From the NCBI GenBank assembly GCA_012837645.1, contig DUQU01000058.1, positions 1 through 45,963 on the forward strand: a DNA stretch of 45,963 nt, read 5' to 3'. Below the pieces are notes generated by a model that made no database searches, was not told the origin of the DNA, and worked only from the letters and a program-made list of their open reading frames with translations. Origin of the DNA: Acholeplasmataceae bacterium. Its GTDB lineage: Bacteria; Bacillota_I; Bacilli_A; Acholeplasmatales; UBA5453. Of the stretch, positions 8,074 to 17,800 are shown in pieces. The first letter of the stretch is position 1. Each line of letters starts with the position of its first letter. Both the position numbers and the translations under genes were made by a program.

Positions 8074-9654
8074 ATGAAACTTAATACAAAAAAAATAATC
8101 TATGTTGGTTTTGCTTTTTTACTTATCCAAACTTTTTGGCAAGCTTATGATAATTTAATTGCTAAAATTTTAATCGATAAGTTCGGACTTAACCAAACAT
8201 GGAGTGGTTTTGTAATGGCTTTTGATAATATTTTGGCTTTGTTTATGTTGCCGCTTTTCGGATTATTATCTGATAAAACAACGACTAAAATTGGGAAAAG
8301 AACGCCTTATATTATTATCGGTACTTTAATTGCTTCCTTAGCTTTTGTGGGAATCGGTTTAATTGATAAAAAACAAACCGAGTTTGTTCATAATGAGACT
8401 AGCGTTGTTGCGGAGTATGAAAAAATTAAAGATCATGAGGATGTTGTTGCAGATTGGGAAGCCGTTGTTGCGGAGATGAAGGGCGACATTATAAATGAAA
8501 GTTCAAGTGATAAATCATCTTATAAGGAACAAATTAATGAAATCTTAACTGAATATACTGCTCAGAACAAAGAAAAACTAGATTTAGCAGAAGTCTATGA
8601 AGTTAAAGATTTATATAGTAATTACTTAAGTGCTCAAGTAAGAGAAAAAACACATAAAGACCCTAAAATGTTTATTGTTTTTATGTTGGTGCTCTTGGTC
8701 TCTTTGATTGCGATGAGCATTTATCGTTCTCCGGCAGTGGCTTTAATGCCTGATGTAGTTGTTAAACCATTAAGAAGTAAAGCTAATGCAATAATCAATT
8801 TAATGGGAGCTGTTGGGGGAGTACTCTTCTTAGTTTTATCGATGGCGATTGGAATTGATAAATACTCTTATTTAAATTATTTCTGGGGATTCGCTGCTGT
8901 GGCGATTATTATGATAGCTTCTTTAATTGTCTTTTTATTTAATGTTAATGAAGTCGAGTTGGTGACTTTAAGAAAACAAGAAGAGGAAGAATATGGCCTT
9001 TTAGAATTAGAAAAGGAGGAAGAAGAAGTTATTGGTAAAGAAACACTTTCTAGAGATAAAAAAGCTTCTTTATTATTAATTCTCTTTAGTGTATTATTCT
9101 GGTTTATGGGTTATAACGCCATTATTTCCAAACTTTCCGATTACGCTCCAAAAATGCTTAATATGGGCTTTTCATTAACGCTTTTAATCGCTAATGCAAC
9201 AGCCATTATCGGCTTTATTCCGATTGGGATTTTATCCTCTAAACTAGGACGTAAAAAAGTGATTATTTTTGGTATTATTTTATTAGTTCTTTGTTTTTCA
9301 TTTGTTCCACTTTTAAGTCAAAAAACTAATTATTTAATGTATTTAATTTTAGGTTTAACAGGAATCGCATGGGCTAGTATTAATGTTAATAGTTATCCGA
9401 TGGTAGTTGAACTTTCAACGGGCTCTAATGTTGGAAAATACACCGGTTATTATTATGCTTTTTCGATGGCTGCACAAATTATTACGCCAATTTTATCAGG
9501 CTTATTAATGGATAAGATTGGGAGAATAGTGCTCTTTCCATACGCGGCAGTGATGGTTGTTATTTCTTTAATTACTTTCCTTTTTGTCAAACATGGCGAT
9601 GTTAAACCGGAAGCTAAAGAGTCATTGTTAGAACATTTTGATGTCGAAGATTAG
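8074..9654 (+). CDS. MFS sugar transporter of the GPH/SLC45-like type with extracellular insert
   Basis: This 526-residue protein has 12 likely membrane segments. The loop after segment 2 reads GLLSDKTTTKIGKRTPY, the D...GKR.P signature of glycoside-pentoside-hexuronide (MelB-like) and SLC45-like symporters. The second half repeats it as SSKLGRKK. Unusually, about 95 hydrophilic, charged, helix-prone residues (about 107-205) sit between segments 3 and 4, which by MFS topology face outside. A second acidic stretch (about 300-325) marks the central loop. The substrate is probably a sugar or glycoside; the ion and specificity cannot be told. Confidence 0.85.
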   Translation: MKLNTKKIIYVGFAFLLIQTFWQAYDNLIAKILIDKFGLNQTWSGFVMAFDNILALFMLPLFGLLSDKTTTKIGKRTPYIIIGTLIASLAFVGIGLIDKKQTEFVHNETSVVAEYEKIKDHEDVVADWEAVVAEMKGDIINESSSDKSSYKEQINEILTEYTAQNKEKLDLAEVYEVKDLYSNYLSAQVREKTHKDPKMFIVFMLVLLVSLIAMSIYRSPAVALMPDVVVKPLRSKANAIINLMGAVGGVLFLVLSMAIGIDKYSYLNYFWGFAAVAIIMIASLIVFLFNVNEVELVTLRKQEEEEYGLLELEKEEEEVIGKETLSRDKKASLLLILFSVLFWFMGYNAIISKLSDYAPKMLNMGFSLTLLIANATAIIGFIPIGILSSKLGRKKVIIFGIILLVLCFSFVPLLSQKTNYLMYLILGLTGIAWASINVNSYPMVVELSTGSNVGKYTGYYYAFSMAAQIITPILSGLLMDKIGRIVLFPYAAVMVVISLITFLFVKHGDVKPEAKESLLEHFDVED

Positions 9655-9663
9655 TGTTTACTT

Positions 9664-9691
9664 TTGACAATGGTTTTACATAGTGTATAAT
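9664..9691 (+). promoter_or_regulatory. Promoter of acpP
   Basis: TTGACA (9664-9669) and TATAAT (9686-9691) are separated by 16 bp. The GTG at 9683 overlaps this -10 region, so it cannot be the start of the ACP gene. Confidence 0.75.
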
Positions 9692-9715
9692 AAGGTCATG
9701 AAAAAGGAGAGAGTT

Positions 9716-9946
9716 ATGGTTTTTGAAAAAATAAAAGAAATTATTGTCCAAGAACTGAAACTAAAAGTGGACAAAATAGAGAAAAGTTCCCGTTTACAAG
9801 AAGATTTGGGGGCTGATTCCTTAGATGCCGTCGAATTAATAATGAGCATCGAAGATGAATTTAATATTTCCATCAGTGATGATGAGGCAACAGATATTAA
9901 AACAATTGGTGAGTTAGTAGGATTTGTAGAAGATAAAATTAAATAA
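9716..9946 (+). CDS. acpP: Acyl carrier protein
   Basis: This 76-residue acidic protein has the phosphopantetheine attachment motif LGADSLDAVEL, with S35 as the modified serine. It carries acyl chains as thioesters in the cytoplasm for fatty-acid or phospholipid synthesis. I chose ATG 9716 because AAAAGGAGA lies 6-7 bp upstream; earlier in-frame starts lie in or next to the promoter. It is transcribed alone, between its own promoter and a hairpin terminator. Confidence 0.95.
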   Translation: MVFEKIKEIIVQELKLKVDKIEKSSRLQEDLGADSLDAVELIMSIEDEFNISISDDEATDIKTIGELVGFVEDKIK

Positions 9947-9968
9947 GGGTTCATTCCCTTATTTTTTT
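9941..9968 (+). terminator. Terminator of acpP
   Basis: A perfect 9-bp stem, AAATAAGGG (9941-9949) and CCCTTATTT (9956-9964), with loop TTCATT and a T-run to 9968. Confidence 0.85.
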
Positions 9969-9997
9969 CGGATTCTTTAAAAGATCCGTGATATAAT
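9969..9997 (+). promoter_or_regulatory. leuS promoter with overlapping near-palindrome
   Basis: TATAAT lies at 9992-9997. Immediately upstream, 9969-9988 forms a 20-bp imperfect palindrome with CGGAT and ATCCG ends around TTTAAA. It covers the -35 region. It could be an operator or only a dyad left from the acpP terminator region. Confidence 0.45.
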
Positions 9998-10020
9998 TGT
10001 TTTTAAAGAGGTGTTTTTAG

Positions 10021-12417
10021 ATGCAATATGATTTTAAAAAAATAGAAAAGAAATGGCAAAATTATTGGTTAGATAATAAGACTTTTAAAACTGAAAATAG
10101 TGATCTTAAACCAAAATATTATGTCTTAAATATGTTTCCTTATCCAAGTGCGGATGGACTTCATGTCGGTCATATTGAATCTTACACAGCAACCGACATT
10201 GTTTCTCGTTTTAAAAGAATGCAAGGTTACAATGTTTTACATCCTCAAGGTTGGGATGCTTTTGGCCTTCCAGCTGAACAATATGCCCTTCAAACCGGAA
10301 ATGATCCTAAAACATTTATTAATAAAAACATTTTAAATTTTAAAAGACAAATTATCGCTTCTGGAATGGGAATCGATTGGGAAAGGGAGATTAATACTTC
10401 CGATAGTAATTATTTTAAATGGACGCAATGGATTTTTATTAAGCTTTTTGAACATGGTTTAGCGGAAAGAAAAAAAGTAGAAGTTAATTTTTGTGAGGGT
10501 TTGGGTACTGTTTTAGCTAATGATGAAATTTTAATTAAAGATGGTCAAATGGTTTCTGAAAGAGGTCATTATCCAGTTGTTAAAAAGGAAATGTTACAGT
10601 GGGTTTTAAAAATCACTAAATATGCTGATCGTTTATTAGAAGATTTAAAATTAATTGATTGGCCTGAAAATATTAAAGAAATGCAAAAAAATTGGATTGG
10701 AAGAAGCGAAGGCACAAATGTGGTTTTTAAAGTTGTCGATAGTGAGTTAGAATTTGCTGTTTTCACGACTAGAATAGACACTATTTATGGTGCCACTTAT
10801 CTTGTTTTAGCTCCAGAACATCCTTTGGTTTTAGAAATAACAAGTGATGATGAACTAAAAGCAGTTCAACAATACATTAAAGTAACTAAGCAAAAATCAG
10901 AACTAGATAGACTTGATTTAAATAAAGATAAAACCGGTGTTTTTACTGGTGCTTTTGCTAATCATCCTTTAACTGGTGAAAAGCTTCCAATTTGGATTGC
11001 TGATTATGTTCTTTATTCTTACGGAACTGGAGCGGTAATGGCAGTTCCTAGTCATGATGAGAGAGACTTTGAATTCGCCCTTAAACATGGACTAGACTTC
11101 AAAAAGATTATCGATACTGAAGAAGAGTGCTATACCGGTGATGGTAATCATATTAATTCACCACTTATTAATGATCTTAATATTGAAGCAGCAACTATCT
11201 TTTTAAATAAATATTTAGAGGAACGTCAACTTGGTAAAAGAGAAGTTAGTTATCGGTTAAGAGATTGGATTTTTTCTCGCCAACGTTATTGGGGTGAGCC
11301 CTTTCCGGTTTTAATTAATGAGGATGAGATTGTGACATTACCACTTGAAGAATTACCACTTGAACTACCAGTAATGCATAATATTAAACCTTCAGGAACT
11401 GGAGAATCACCACTTGCCAACGCTAAGGAGTGGCTCTATGTGAGAAAAGGTGATAAGGTTTATCAAAGAGATACTAATACAATGCCTCAATTAGCTGGTT
11501 CTTCTTGGTATTATTTAGCTTACATTTTAAAGAGTTTTGATAAACTGACTCCTTTAAACTCGAAAACTGCTCAAGAAAATTTAAAAAAATGGCTTCCTGT
11601 TAATCTTTATATTGGCGGAGCCGAACATGCGGTAGGTCATTTATTATATGCCCGTTTTTGGCATAAGTTTTTATATGATTTAGAAATTGTGTCGACTAAA
11701 GAACCATTTTTAAAACTTGTCAATCAAGGAATGATTTTAGGAAGCGACAATGTTAAAATGAGTAAATCGAGAGGAAACGTTGTTAATCCTGATGATGTTA
11801 TTAAAGAGTACGGCGCTGATACTTTAAGATTATATGAAATGTTTATGGGACCTTTAACTCAAGATAAACCTTGGCAAACCGAAATGATCGAAGGCTCAAA
11901 AAGATTTTTAGAGCGAGTTTGGCGAATGTACTATATGCCCATTTTAGAAGAAGATAATCTCGATTATAGTTATCACTACACTGTTAAAAAAGTGACTGAG
12001 GATTATGAAAACTTATCTTTTAATACCGCTATCTCGCAAATGATGATTTTTGTTAATGATGTTTACAAAGAAAAGAAGATAAGCAAGTTACACGCGATTG
12101 GCTTTTTAAAATTATTAAATCCAATTTGCCCTCACATTACAGAAGAACTTTATCAAACTGTCTTTAATAAAAAAGGCACCATCGCTTATGAAGAGTGGCC
12201 TATCTATGATGAAGATAAGTTAAAAAAAGAAGAACTCACTATTGTCGTTCAAGTTAATGGTAAACTAAGAGATAAAATGGTTATTAGCACTACTTTGAGT
12301 GAAGAAGAGATTAAAGCTCAAGCACTGCAATTAAATAACGTTAAACCATACTTACAAGATAAAGAGTTGAAAAGAATTATCGTAGTTAAAAATAAATTAG
12401 TTAACATCGTTGTTTAA
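10021..12417 (+). CDS. leuS: Leucyl-tRNA synthetase
   Basis: This 798-residue class I synthetase charges tRNA-Leu. The HIGH-type motif lies at 39-51 ([13 protein letters not shown]) and KMSKS at 579-583. The CP1 editing domain lies between, with the [11 protein letters not shown] and AVPSHDERD motifs. The length is close to that of Bacillus LeuRS (about 804). AAAGAGGTG precedes the ATG. A tRNA-Leu(GAG) gene lies about 17 kb downstream. No T-box leader is visible: only about 24 bp separate the -10 box and the start. Confidence 0.97.
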   Translation: MQYDFKKIEKKWQNYWLDNKTFKTENSDLKPKYYVLNMFPYPSADGLHVGHIESYTATDIVSRFKRMQGYNVLHPQGWDAFGLPAEQYALQTGNDPKTFINKNILNFKRQIIASGMGIDWEREINTSDSNYFKWTQWIFIKLFEHGLAERKKVEVNFCEGLGTVLANDEILIKDGQMVSERGHYPVVKKEMLQWVLKITKYADRLLEDLKLIDWPENIKEMQKNWIGRSEGTNVVFKVVDSELEFAVFTTRIDTIYGATYLVLAPEHPLVLEITSDDELKAVQQYIKVTKQKSELDRLDLNKDKTGVFTGAFANHPLTGEKLPIWIADYVLYSYGTGAVMAVPSHDERDFEFALKHGLDFKKIIDTEEECYTGDGNHINSPLINDLNIEAATIFLNKYLEERQLGKREVSYRLRDWIFSRQRYWGEPFPVLINEDEIVTLPLEELPLELPVMHNIKPSGTGESPLANAKEWLYVRKGDKVYQRDTNTMPQLAGSSWYYLAYILKSFDKLTPLNSKTAQENLKKWLPVNLYIGGAEHAVGHLLYARFWHKFLYDLEIVSTKEPFLKLVNQGMILGSDNVKMSKSRGNVVNPDDVIKEYGADTLRLYEMFMGPLTQDKPWQTEMIEGSKRFLERVWRMYYMPILEEDNLDYSYHYTVKKVTEDYENLSFNTAISQMMIFVNDVYKEKKISKLHAIGFLKLLNPICPHITEELYQTVFNKKGTIAYEEWPIYDEDKLKKEELTIVVQVNGKLRDKMVISTTLSEEEIKAQALQLNNVKPYLQDKELKRIIVVKNKLVNIVV

Positions 12418-12424
12418 AACTTAT

Positions 12425-12462
12425 AAGGCTGAACTCCTCATTCGGGAATTAAGCCTTTTTTT
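12425..12462. terminator. Convergent terminator between leuS and mnmM
   Basis: An imperfect hairpin has outer arms AAGGCT (12425-12430) and AGCCTT (12452-12457), followed by a T-run. It overlaps the last codons of the minus-strand mnmM gene and mainly serves leuS. Confidence 0.6.
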
Positions 12463-12988
12463 CAATAATAATTACTAAAGGTGCCGAAGGATTAGTTTTG
12501 TTTTCCTTTTTAATGATGTTAAAGTCTAAAGACAGAGTTTTAATGAATTCTTTTATTAAAATTGTTTCTTTTAAACCTTCATCATGACCAGGATAACACG
12601 TTATTACGATAAACATTCCTTTTTTAAGTTTAGTTAGCAATTTCTTTAAAGTAGCGATAGTATCAAAAGCGAGCGTAGTTATTTCCTTATCACCTTTAGG
12701 AAGATATCCTAAGTTAAAAACAACTCCTTTAAAGTCATTGATATAATTGAAAATATTAATAAAAGAGTCATGAATTAAACGGTAATTATCGCGGTTATTT
12801 TCTAATAGAAGTTTTTCAGTGTTTTTTAGCGCCAGTTTTTGAATATCAAAGCCATAAACAAAAGATGCTAATTTAGAAAGTAGTAAAGTATCATTACCAT
12901 TACCAATAGTAGCGTCGATAACAATATCATTTTTAGTAACGTTGTTAATCAAAAAATTTCTAACAAACTCACGCATCGGTTTCTTCAT
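12449..12988 (-). CDS. mnmM: tRNA 5-aminomethyl-2-thiouridine methyltransferase (YtqB/MnmM)
   Basis: This 179-residue class I SAM-dependent methyltransferase has the SAM-binding motif DATIGNGNDT and the family-specific NLGYLPKGDKEI stretch of the rRNA_methylase/YtqB family. Bacillus YtqB, renamed MnmM, makes the last methyl transfer to form mnm5s2U at the tRNA wobble position. I place the start at ATG 12988, with AAGGTGA 6-7 bp upstream, rather than the GTG at 12997 that lies inside that ribosome binding site. It overlaps the end of mnmL by 20 bp. The pairing with a YtqA-type radical SAM gene copies the Bacillus ytqAB order. Confidence 0.88.
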   Translation of the reverse strand: MKKPMREFVRNFLINNVTKNDIVIDATIGNGNDTLLLSKLASFVYGFDIQKLALKNTEKLLLENNRDNYRLIHDSFINIFNYINDFKGVVFNLGYLPKGDKEITTLAFDTIATLKKLLTKLKKGMFIVITCYPGHDEGLKETILIKEFIKTLSLDFNIIKKENKTNPSAPLVIIIEKKA

Positions 12989-13910
12989 ATAAATCACCTT
13001 GATAATAATTGTTTGCTCGCATTATTTTATCGATTTCATTAGCAACTACAAATTTCTTCAATGTCCATTTAGGGGCGATTAATAACTTTTTTGGAGCGTC
13101 CCCAGTAAGGCGGTGAATAATGATATCACTCCGTAAATTTCGAAGTTGTAAAACTACGGTTTCAACGTACTCTTCCAATGATAAAAGTGAGAAAGGTTTT
13201 TTTAAATAATCGTGACCCATTTTAGTTTTTTTCATAATGTGCAGCATATGAATTTTAAGACCGTCGATCGGCAAAGTATTGAGATGTTTAACAGTGGCCA
13301 CCATCATCGCTTTTGTTTCTAAAGGGAGACCATTAATAATATGAGCAACAACTTCAATATTCCTCGCTTTGAGATTTAAGACAGCTTCATCAAAACAAGC
13401 CAAACTATGAAGTCTATTAATTAATATTGAGGTTTTATCGTGAATAGTTTGTAAGCCTAATTCAACTTGAAGAGGGATCTTTTTATTTAATTCGTTTAAA
13501 TAATCTAAAACTTCTTTTGGTAAACAATCGGGTCGCGTTGCGATAGAAAGACCAATAATCTTTTTATCCAAAGTAAGTACTTCTTCGAAAAGTTTTTTTA
13601 ATTTAGATAAAGGCCCATGAGTGTTAGTATTAGCCTGAAAATAAGCGATATAATAACCTTCAGGCCATTTTTTTAACATCATCGTTTTAATTGTTTCAAA
13701 TTGTTCTTTTATAGGCAAATCTTTCGCTCCGGCAAAATCTCCGCTACCTAAAGAACTACAAAAAGTACAGCCTCCATAACCGACAGTACCATCTTTGTTT
13801 GGGCAAGTAAAATTACCATTTAAAGCAATTTTAAAAACTTTCGTTTGGTATTTAGATTTATAATACTCACTTAAAGTATTGTAATGTTTTAAAGTTGTAA
13901 AATAATTCAT
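12969..13910 (-). CDS. mnmL: Radical SAM protein, TIGR01212/YtqA (MnmL) family
   Basis: This 313-residue protein has an unusual cluster motif C36-x11-C48-x2-C51, characteristic of the YhcC/YtqA group of radical SAM enzymes. YtqA of Bacillus is linked genetically to converting cmnm5(s2)U towards nm5(s2)U in tRNA (MnmL), just before the MnmM methylation step. Conserved GGCTFCSS and GLQT sequences support the family. The ATG at 13910 has AAAGGGGTATC upstream. It is transcribed divergently from the DUF1189 gene and is the first gene of a two-gene operon. Assignment to this step rests on family and gene pairing. Confidence 0.85.
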   Translation of the reverse strand: MNYFTTLKHYNTLSEYYKSKYQTKVFKIALNGNFTCPNKDGTVGYGGCTFCSSLGSGDFAGAKDLPIKEQFETIKTMMLKKWPEGYYIAYFQANTNTHGPLSKLKKLFEEVLTLDKKIIGLSIATRPDCLPKEVLDYLNELNKKIPLQVELGLQTIHDKTSILINRLHSLACFDEAVLNLKARNIEVVAHIINGLPLETKAMMVATVKHLNTLPIDGLKIHMLHIMKKTKMGHDYLKKPFSLLSLEEYVETVVLQLRNLRSDIIIHRLTGDAPKKLLIAPKWTLKKFVVANEIDKIMRANNYYQGDLYEETDA

Positions 13911-13951
13911 TTTGATACCCCTTTTATCTTACCATAAAAAGTTAAATATGT

Positions 13952-13957
13952 TATAAT
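13952..13957 (+). promoter_or_regulatory. -10 box of the DUF1189-polC operon
   Basis: TATAAT lies 18 bp before the ATG at 13976. The ribosome binding site CAGAGG (13964-13969) lies close to the start, so the leader is very short. Confidence 0.5.
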
Positions 13958-13975
13958 AAGTTTCAGAGGTTAGAT

Positions 13976-14803
13976 ATGTTTAAAAGAATAAAAATTAGTC
14001 TTACAGAACCAAAACTTATTGGTCAATTTATCAAGGATAAGAAAAGAGTAATTTGGGGATATTTGCTCTTTTTATTATTAATAATAACCATTCCGATGCT
14101 TGTAAAAAGCTTTGTTAAAAAAGAAATTGATCCCCTTTTCAAAAAGGAATTAATTAAAGAATTTAAAAACAATGATAATGATTATAATGAGATAACTATT
14201 AGCGATTATAAACTAATATTTGAAGAAAAAAGAGCTCAAAAAGCGATTGATCCTTTTCACGCAATTAGCTTTAATAGCGCGCTTTCGTTAGATGATTTTA
14301 GCGGGAGTCTTTTGGATCAAAGACTTTATCACTATAACTTTAGTGAAGATGGAATTGAACTTTATTTAGGTCTTAATCTAATAAAAAAATATAGTTATCA
14401 AGAATTGGAACTAAAAGATTTCAACTTCAATTTACCAAGCAAAGAAGATGAAGATTCGATAGTTTCTGCTTTTAATGCAATCTATTTAGAAAACAAGGTT
14501 TACATTGAAAGTTTATTAGTAATCGGTTTTTATTTAAGTGAATTATTTTTACTATTATTCTTAATATTAATATCAACTTGGATCTATAAATATCAACGCC
14601 CTAAATTAAGATCCCGATACCGTTTTAATCTAACCGTTTATTCTTATACTATTTATCTTTTCTTTGTTTTATTAGGAGAACTATTTAGCATTCCCTTTCT
14701 TAAATTATTAGGTATTTTGTTAACTATTATTTATTTGAGAATGGCCTATAGACAATTAATAATAATTAGTCAAATTCAAATTAAGGAGGATGAAATTGAA
14801 TAA
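13976..14803 (+). CDS. DUF1189 family membrane protein
   Basis: This 275-residue protein has one membrane segment near the N terminus (about 30-48), an extracytoplasmic domain of about 130 residues, and three or four C-terminal membrane segments. The start FKRIKISLTEPKLIGQFIKD is typical of DUF1189, the family of Bacillus YvdJ, which lies in a maltodextrin cluster. Function is unknown. A second, divergent DUF1189-like protein lies in the glucan island at 31227. The gene overlaps the start region of polC, so the two are co-transcribed. Confidence 0.7.
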   Translation: MFKRIKISLTEPKLIGQFIKDKKRVIWGYLLFLLLIITIPMLVKSFVKKEIDPLFKKELIKEFKNNDNDYNEITISDYKLIFEEKRAQKAIDPFHAISFNSALSLDDFSGSLLDQRLYHYNFSEDGIELYLGLNLIKKYSYQELELKDFNFNLPSKEDEDSIVSAFNAIYLENKVYIESLLVIGFYLSELFLLLFLILISTWIYKYQRPKLRSRYRFNLTVYSYTIYLFFVLLGELFSIPFLKLLGILLTIIYLRMAYRQLIIISQIQIKEDEIE

Positions 14804-17800
14804 GTACCAACTCTTTTTAAAACAATCAAATTTTAAAGAAAATGCGCTTTTAACTTCAAAATTAAAAAACGTTTATGTCGACGAATTAAAAAAAAGCTGG
14901 CATTTTGAAATCATTTTTAAAGAAACACCTACTCCGAAAGGATTTGATGAATTTGTTAAACTTTTAAAACTTTATTTTACGATTAAAAATGTTGTTAATG
15001 AAATCGATTTTAGTTTTTATCATGAAAGTGAGGGTTGGCTCCAAAATGGCTTAGTTTATTATCATTGGATTTTAGAAAAACTGATTTTAAAAAGAAGTAG
15101 CTATTCGATTTGTAAAAACTTTAAAGTTGACTTAGAAAATGATACTTTTTATCTTGTTGTAGATAAAGAAACCGCTACTAACAAACAAATATTAACTAAT
15201 TTTAAAAAACAATTTAATTATTACGGACTAAATCCGAAAATAGCTTTTAGAGTTGATGAAACTTTGCAAACTAATCATGATAATTTAAAGCGTAAGAAAG
15301 CGAAAGCATTAACTGAAGTTTACGTCGTTCCTAAACCAACTAAAAAAAGAGCGGTAAAAACGACTTCTTATCGGGCGAGCATTAAAGCCAGCTCGGTAGT
15401 AGAAATTAAAGATATTCCTCATGATAATTATCAATTAGATAAACTTATGAATACTGAAAATAGCGCTGAATTTACTATTGAAGGAGTTGTAATTTCGAGT
15501 GAAATTAGGACTTTAACTAATGTTTCGCTTTTAATTATGACGGTTGCCGATAAAGAAGATGCGATTGTAGTAAAACAATTTTTAAATAATGAAAAACAAA
15601 TCGAAGATGCCAGCAATTATGAAGAAAATTATTTAGTAAGAGTGGTAGGGAGAGCTCAATTTGATAGTTATTTAACTGATGTTGTTTTAATGGCGCGACA
15701 AATTGAGTTGATTGAAAAGGTTTCTAAAACAGTGAGAAGAGATAGTGAAAAAGAAAAAAGAGTGGAGTTTCATCTTCATACTAAAATGAGTAACTTAGAT
15801 GGAGTTACTAGCTATCGCGATTATCTCGATAGAGCGTTAGAATGGGGCCATAAAGCGATTGCTTTTACTGATCACGATGGAGTTTATGCTTTTCCTGATA
15901 TTTATAAATATGCACGAGGAAAAGCGATTAAACCAATTTATGGTGTCGAACTTAATTTTGTTGATGAGACTGATTTTAAAATTGTTTTTAATGAAAAACC
16001 GCTTGATTTAAGAAGAGCAGAGTTTGTTGTTTTTGACATAGAAACGACCGATTTATCAGTTAAAAGAGGAAAAATAATTGAAATTTCTGCTTTAAAATTA
16101 GTAGGAATGACTGTTGCAGATCGTTTTACAACTTTTGTTAATCCCGAAGAAAAGCTAACAGATTTTACCACTTCTTTAACATCGATTACTGATGATGATT
16201 TGAAGAGTGCCCCTAAAATTGAAGAAGTATTGCCTCAGTTTATTGATTTTATCGGCGATGCTATTTTAGTAGCTCACAATGCTAGTTTTGATTTAAAACA
16301 TTTAAATGAAAATATGCGCACTTTAAAACTGGAAAAAACCTTTCCTGCTATCGATACCTTAAATATGGCTAAATATCATTATCCTGCTTTAAAAAGACAT
16401 AATTTAAAAGCGGTAAGTAAATATTTCAAGGTTGAACTTACTCGACATCATCGCGCTGAAAATGATAGTGAAGCGACAGCGGAAATATTTTTAAAAATGC
16501 TTCAAGACCGACTTAAAAAAGTGACTCACCTTGACCAATTAAATAAAGAAATCGATCTTAATGAGGCCCACAAGCATGTTTATGCCAAAAGAGTTATTTT
16601 AATTGCTAAAAATCAAGTGGGTTATAAAAATTTATTTAAAATAATTAGCGATAGTTTAACTGCTAGTTTTTCTGATATTCCTCGTTTAACGAGGAGAACC
16701 TTAGAAAAATATAGAGAAGGGATTTTAGTTGGTAGTGGTGGCTATGCTGGGATGGTTTTTGAGGCTGCTTTAAATGAAAGTGATCAAGATTTAAAGAAGG
16801 CCATGGCACTTTTTGATTATATTGAAGTACAACCCAAAGGTGCTTACCGACATTTGTTAGCGGGTTTAGGGGATGATGCCGAATTTAAATTAGAGTCAAT
16901 AATTAAAAACATTGTTTTAACCGCACAAGCTTTAGATAAGTTAGTAATTGCCAGTGGAGATGTCCATTATTTAGATAAAGAAGATCATATTTTTAGGGAA
17001 ATATATATTAACGCTAAAATGGTTGGCGGCGGTATTCATAATTTAGCTAATTATCAAGAAACGCCTTTAGTAAGCTTTTTAACAACCGATGAAATGATTA
17101 ATGAGTTTCTTTTTTTAGGTGAAAAAACAAGTCGGGAACTCGTTGTTAAAAATACCAATATTTTAAACAATCAAATTGAGAAGATTGAAGCTTTACCAAA
17201 CACTTTGTATACGCTTAGCGATGATGCATTTAAAGAAAATTTAAAAATTGTTTCTATTAAAGAAGAGGTAAATAAAATTGTTGAGGAAAATACTTTAAAG
17301 CGCTATGGCAAAAAGCCTCACTATTTAATTCAAAATAGAATTGAAAAAGAATTGACTAATATTATTGAAAATGAGTTCGCTCCAATCTATTATATTTCTC
17401 ATTTACTTACTAAAAAATCTTTAGAAGATGGTTATTTAGTTGGTTCCAGAGGTTCAGTTGGTTCTAGTTTAATTGCTAATTTAATGGATATAACAGAAGT
17501 GAACCCATTAAAGCCGCATTATTATTGTTTGAATTGTCATTTTATTTGTTTTCAAAATGAAGATAATAAAGAAATTAGTCCTGAAGAAGAAGCGCTCCAA
17601 GCCAATTTTAAAGCTGTTTTAAGTGGTTATGATTTAAAGCAAGAGTTTTGCCCGCATTGTGGTAATGAGTTGGAAAGGGATGGCCAAGATATTCCTTTTG
17701 AAACATTTTTAGGTTTCACTGGAGATAAAATTCCTGATATTGATTTGAACTTTAGTGGTGATTATCAAGCAACGGCTCATAACTATGTGAAAGAATTGCT

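Noticed and set aside
9676-9954. Long antisense open frame over acpP
   Set aside because: It mirrors the acyl carrier protein codons, has no ribosome binding site or family match, and would read through the acpP terminator and promoter.
14863-14873. AAAACGTTTA operator-like 10-mer inside polC
   Set aside because: It lies within coding sequence about 70 bp into the gene with no promoter nearby; taken as a chance match and used as a caution for the other sites.
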